Below are positions 5,104-6,971 of a stretch of DNA of 6,971 nucleotides, piece after piece. Source of the DNA: Bdellovibrio sp. (GTDB lineage Bacteria > Myxococcota > SpSt-1050). The translations under genes were made by a program, and so were the position numbers. Each line of letters opens with the position of its first letter. Positions within the stretch are counted from its first letter, which is position 1. The notes under the pieces are model-generated. The model was not told where the DNA came from, did no database searches, and saw nothing but the letters and a program-made list of their open reading frames with translations. The DNA is taken from assembly GCA_020725805.1 (NCBI GenBank), contig DYEF01000007.1:1-6971 (forward strand). Reading direction: 5' to 3'.

Positions 5104-6900
5104 ATGAAAATTACTATTAAAGAACCGCAGGCACTCACATTTGAGGAGTTCGAAAAACTTTCACCCGAGGAAAAACTCCTTCTGCTGCCTCTAATGCCTC
5201 CGAAAAAGAGGTTTGACTTTCTGACAGATTCAAGAGATGCGGGAGCTCTTGTAAAGGCGTCTCCGGTGGTTGACCTTATTGTAACGGTTAAAGAGGTAGG
5301 TCTCGAAGGGGCGGGCGCTCTTCTCGCCCTGTGTGACAGTGAACAGATACAGTATTTTATGGATATGGATACCTGGGACGGATACAGGTTTGACAAGGAA
5401 CGTGCCCACAGATATCTGATGGTCTTGAGGGAATGGGACAGGGATGTGCTCAGGGAGAAATTCAGCGGGCTCGACTACGAACAGCAGCTTATATACTTTC
5501 TAGGTGATTTTAAGGTCTTTCTTGCAAAGGAGGATTTTGACCCTGATGAGGGTATCCCAGAAGATAGTTTTACAATTGACGGTGTATATTACATTTCTCC
5601 GGCCCGTGACGAGGAAGATGAGATCCGGTGTGACGAAGAGAAAATTCTTCTGACCAAAGAACTTCTGACCCTTATTATGGAAACCGACAGAAATCTGTAC
5701 CTGAGACTAGTGGAGGGGATGAGACAGGAGCTGTATTCCGTGCTCGAAGAGGACCTTTATCGTGTAAAGTCTTCGAGAATAACAGAGCTCGGTTTCTACG
5801 AATATGACGATGCAATTAGGCTCTATTCGGAGCCCACCAATATTAAGAGGGAGATTATCCCAAAGAGGGTTGAGCAGTTCTCGTACTCGAGGCTGCCGGT
5901 CAGGTATGTAAGAGATATAAAGCCGCTGGACGAGGGTCTGGAATCAATCGATGAGAGAACGGCACTCGAAATTCTCTTCGAAATACAGATTCTTATAAAC
6001 CGCCTTATAGTTGCCGACAGGCTCGATATGTTCGAGATAGAATCGCTTAAGCTCTCTTCCGAAAAGGTCAAATCACTTCTGAGGCTAGGACTTGAGGTAA
6101 TGACTTCAGAGATGGGTATATCTAACTCCGAGGCAATGAAAAATTACTATGTAATCGATATATTCAGACACGGCTATAAAAAGCTGAAATTTATAAGAGA
6201 TGATGCCAGAAGAATCAGGTCTGTGCATCAGTATCTGCGGCTTGTTGAACTCCCGCAGTATTTCGAATATCTTTTAAGGATAGCCGCTACTAACTTTGCA
6301 GAAATTGACATGAGAGAGATATTTTCAGATGCATATTCGGAGTATCCGCAGTCCCTTTCGGAGGTGGAAAAGCTCAGTGAACTGCTCCGGGAACTGGAGG
6401 CATCTCTGGATATCATCATCAGGTGTTTTGATGTTACGGTTGAAGATATCGGGAAATCTGACTTTAAGGGTACAAATATCCCGTCAGATTCGAAGCCCAC
6501 ACTGTTCAACCTCCTTATGACTCCGGTTGCTAATAATTATTTGGGGAAAGGCTTCAGGTATCAGCCCATTAAAAGTGATGAACTCGAATCTTTATGCAGG
6601 CTCTCTTTTGTTAAAAAAGACGGCGGGATATATTTGTCGGAAGATTTTCTGAAAGACCTTGAAGATAATCTCTTTTCGAAGATAAAGGAGAATAATCCCG
6701 GGTACCAGTACGCCCGCAGAATAATGGGAAGAGTGCTCGAGGAATTTATATCCGAACTAGGATATATCGATGATTTTTCTTCTCTAAAACCTGAATTTAT
6801 CAGCATAATAACCCTTCGTAAACCCGATTTTTATGTAACTGCAACGTCAAAATGTTACATTTCTGCAAAATTAAAATGTTACATTTTTCGGCTTCATTGA
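5104..6900 (+). CDS. DUF6178-like protein of unknown function with a replaced C-terminus
   Basis: This 598-residue soluble, mostly helical, acidic-looking protein has no signal peptide, membrane segment or catalytic motif that I can name. Several blocks match my memory of DUF6178: 'ALLALCDSEQIQYFMDMDTW' (72-91), 'YFLGDFKVFLAKEDFD' (131-146), 'FTIDGVYYISP' (156-166) and 'EEDLYRVKSSRITELGFYEY' (215-234) with following 'DDAIRLYSE'. That family has no established biochemical function. The start is supported by AGAGGGAG five bases upstream. The natural family end seems to be reached near 'LKPEFISIITLRK' (about residues 561-573). From V578 onwards the reading enters a repeat array (TSKCYI/AKLKCYI), so the last ~21 residues and the stop codon appear to be foreign, supplied by a putative insertion sequence end. 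The protein core should be intact, so it may still function. Family assignment rests on recalled patterns, not on a search. Confidence 0.75.
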   Translation: MKITIKEPQALTFEEFEKLSPEEKLLLLPLMPPKKRFDFLTDSRDAGALVKASPVVDLIVTVKEVGLEGAGALLALCDSEQIQYFMDMDTWDGYRFDKERAHRYLMVLREWDRDVLREKFSGLDYEQQLIYFLGDFKVFLAKEDFDPDEGIPEDSFTIDGVYYISPARDEEDEIRCDEEKILLTKELLTLIMETDRNLYLRLVEGMRQELYSVLEEDLYRVKSSRITELGFYEYDDAIRLYSEPTNIKREIIPKRVEQFSYSRLPVRYVRDIKPLDEGLESIDERTALEILFEIQILINRLIVADRLDMFEIESLKLSSEKVKSLLRLGLEVMTSEMGISNSEAMKNYYVIDIFRHGYKKLKFIRDDARRIRSVHQYLRLVELPQYFEYLLRIAATNFAEIDMREIFSDAYSEYPQSLSEVEKLSELLRELEASLDIIIRCFDVTVEDIGKSDFKGTNIPSDSKPTLFNLLMTPVANNYLGKGFRYQPIKSDELESLCRLSFVKKDGGIYLSEDFLKDLEDNLFSKIKENNPGYQYARRIMGRVLEEFISELGYIDDFSSLKPEFISIITLRKPDFYVTATSKCYISAKLKCYIFRLH

Positions 6901-6971
6901 TTTTCATATAACTGCCTCACTATATTCTTTTACTATCCCTGATTTTGTTTTGCAAAGTCTTTTTCCTTTGT
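6834..6971. mobile_element. Putative insertion sequence end (IS21-like terminal repeats), partial
   Basis: The segment begins with TGTAAC (6834-6839), followed at once by two adjacent 24-bp direct repeats with palindromic cores and then a T-rich non-coding stretch to the window edge. IS21-family elements start with TG and carry multiple repeated transposase-binding sites of about this size near their ends, so this arrangement fits one end of such an element. The composition changes sharply from the coding sequence of the DUF6178-like gene, whose frame runs into it. No transposase gene is visible. Short open frames reach the edge on the - strand but cannot be identified. Alternatives are a different transposon family or a regulatory repeat. 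The exact boundary could differ by a few bases. Confidence 0.45.
6839..6886 (+). repeat. Two contiguous 24-bp direct repeats with 13-bp palindromes
   Basis: Unit 1 (6839-6862) and unit 2 (6863-6886) both start with CTGCAA and end with AAAATGTTACATTT; they differ at three of 24 positions (units' positions 7, 8 and 10). Each contains the perfect palindrome AAATGTTACATTT centred on a T (6850-6862 and 6874-6886). A lone inverted half-site ATGTAAC lies at 6833-6839. Because 24 is a multiple of three, the repeat is also visible in the protein as two KCYI blocks. A protein binding array is the likely meaning. Confidence 0.9.

Noticed and set aside
6329-6520. Open frame of 63 codons on the + strand in another frame
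   Set aside because: It is internal to the DUF6178-like gene, without its own ribosome site or domain.
6839-6886. CRISPR-like interpretation of the 24-bp repeats
   Set aside because: The two units are directly adjacent with no spacer between them, and there are only two.
6933-6971. Possible end of a - strand gene reaching the window edge (reads TKEKDFAKQNQG then stop)
   Set aside because: Only 12 codons are visible, and the other two - strand frames are also open at the edge, so coding cannot be judged. It could be a transposon gene end.

Overview
The window looks like chromosomal DNA of a Gram-negative bacterium. It is AT-leaning and uses AGA/AGG and ATA codons freely. Two genes encode lipoproteins with clear lipoboxes. 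A third encodes an exported thioredoxin-fold protein, and a fourth a Wzc-type polysaccharide co-polymerase with a cytoplasmic tyrosine-kinase domain. The last large gene matches my memory of the uncharacterised DUF6178 family, which I associate mainly with Deltaproteobacteria (Desulfobacterota) and relatives. That lineage is therefore my best guess, but it is an inference. All convincing genes are on the + strand.

Layout. Positions 1-132 hold no gene that I can support. A good sigma70-type promoter (133-161) precedes a tight three-gene operon with gaps of 9 and 10 bases: an LPP20-like lipoprotein (192-818), a larger lipoprotein with an LPP20-like N-terminal half (828-1925) and a TlpA/ResA-like thiol-disulfide oxidoreductase (1936-2496). 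All three products should act in the periplasm or at the outer membrane. The two lipoproteins contain several periplasmic cysteines, so the oxidoreductase next to them may service their disulfides. After a 70-base gap with a weak hairpin/T-tract and a weak promoter comes the wzc-like gene (2567-4801). It is complete and has both membrane segments, all three Walker-type motifs and a tail with 13 tyrosines in 22 residues. No other polysaccharide gene is visible.

Next is a 35-codon gene for an extremely basic protein (4896-5003), with a GTG start, an excellent Shine-Dalgarno site and its own promoter. It is easily missed because of its size and resembles small ribosome-associated proteins. A hairpin and another promoter lead into the DUF6178-like gene (5104-6900).

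The last 140 bases change character. Within the final codons of the DUF6178-like frame there is a TGTAAC motif followed by two adjacent 24-bp direct repeats, each carrying a 13-bp palindrome. The rest is T-rich. This looks like the terminal repeat array of an insertion sequence, most like the IS21 family, that has entered the 3' end of the gene and supplied its last ~21 codons and stop. The transposase genes would lie outside the window, so this is a hypothesis. I see no tRNA, rRNA, CRISPR array or strong classical terminator.
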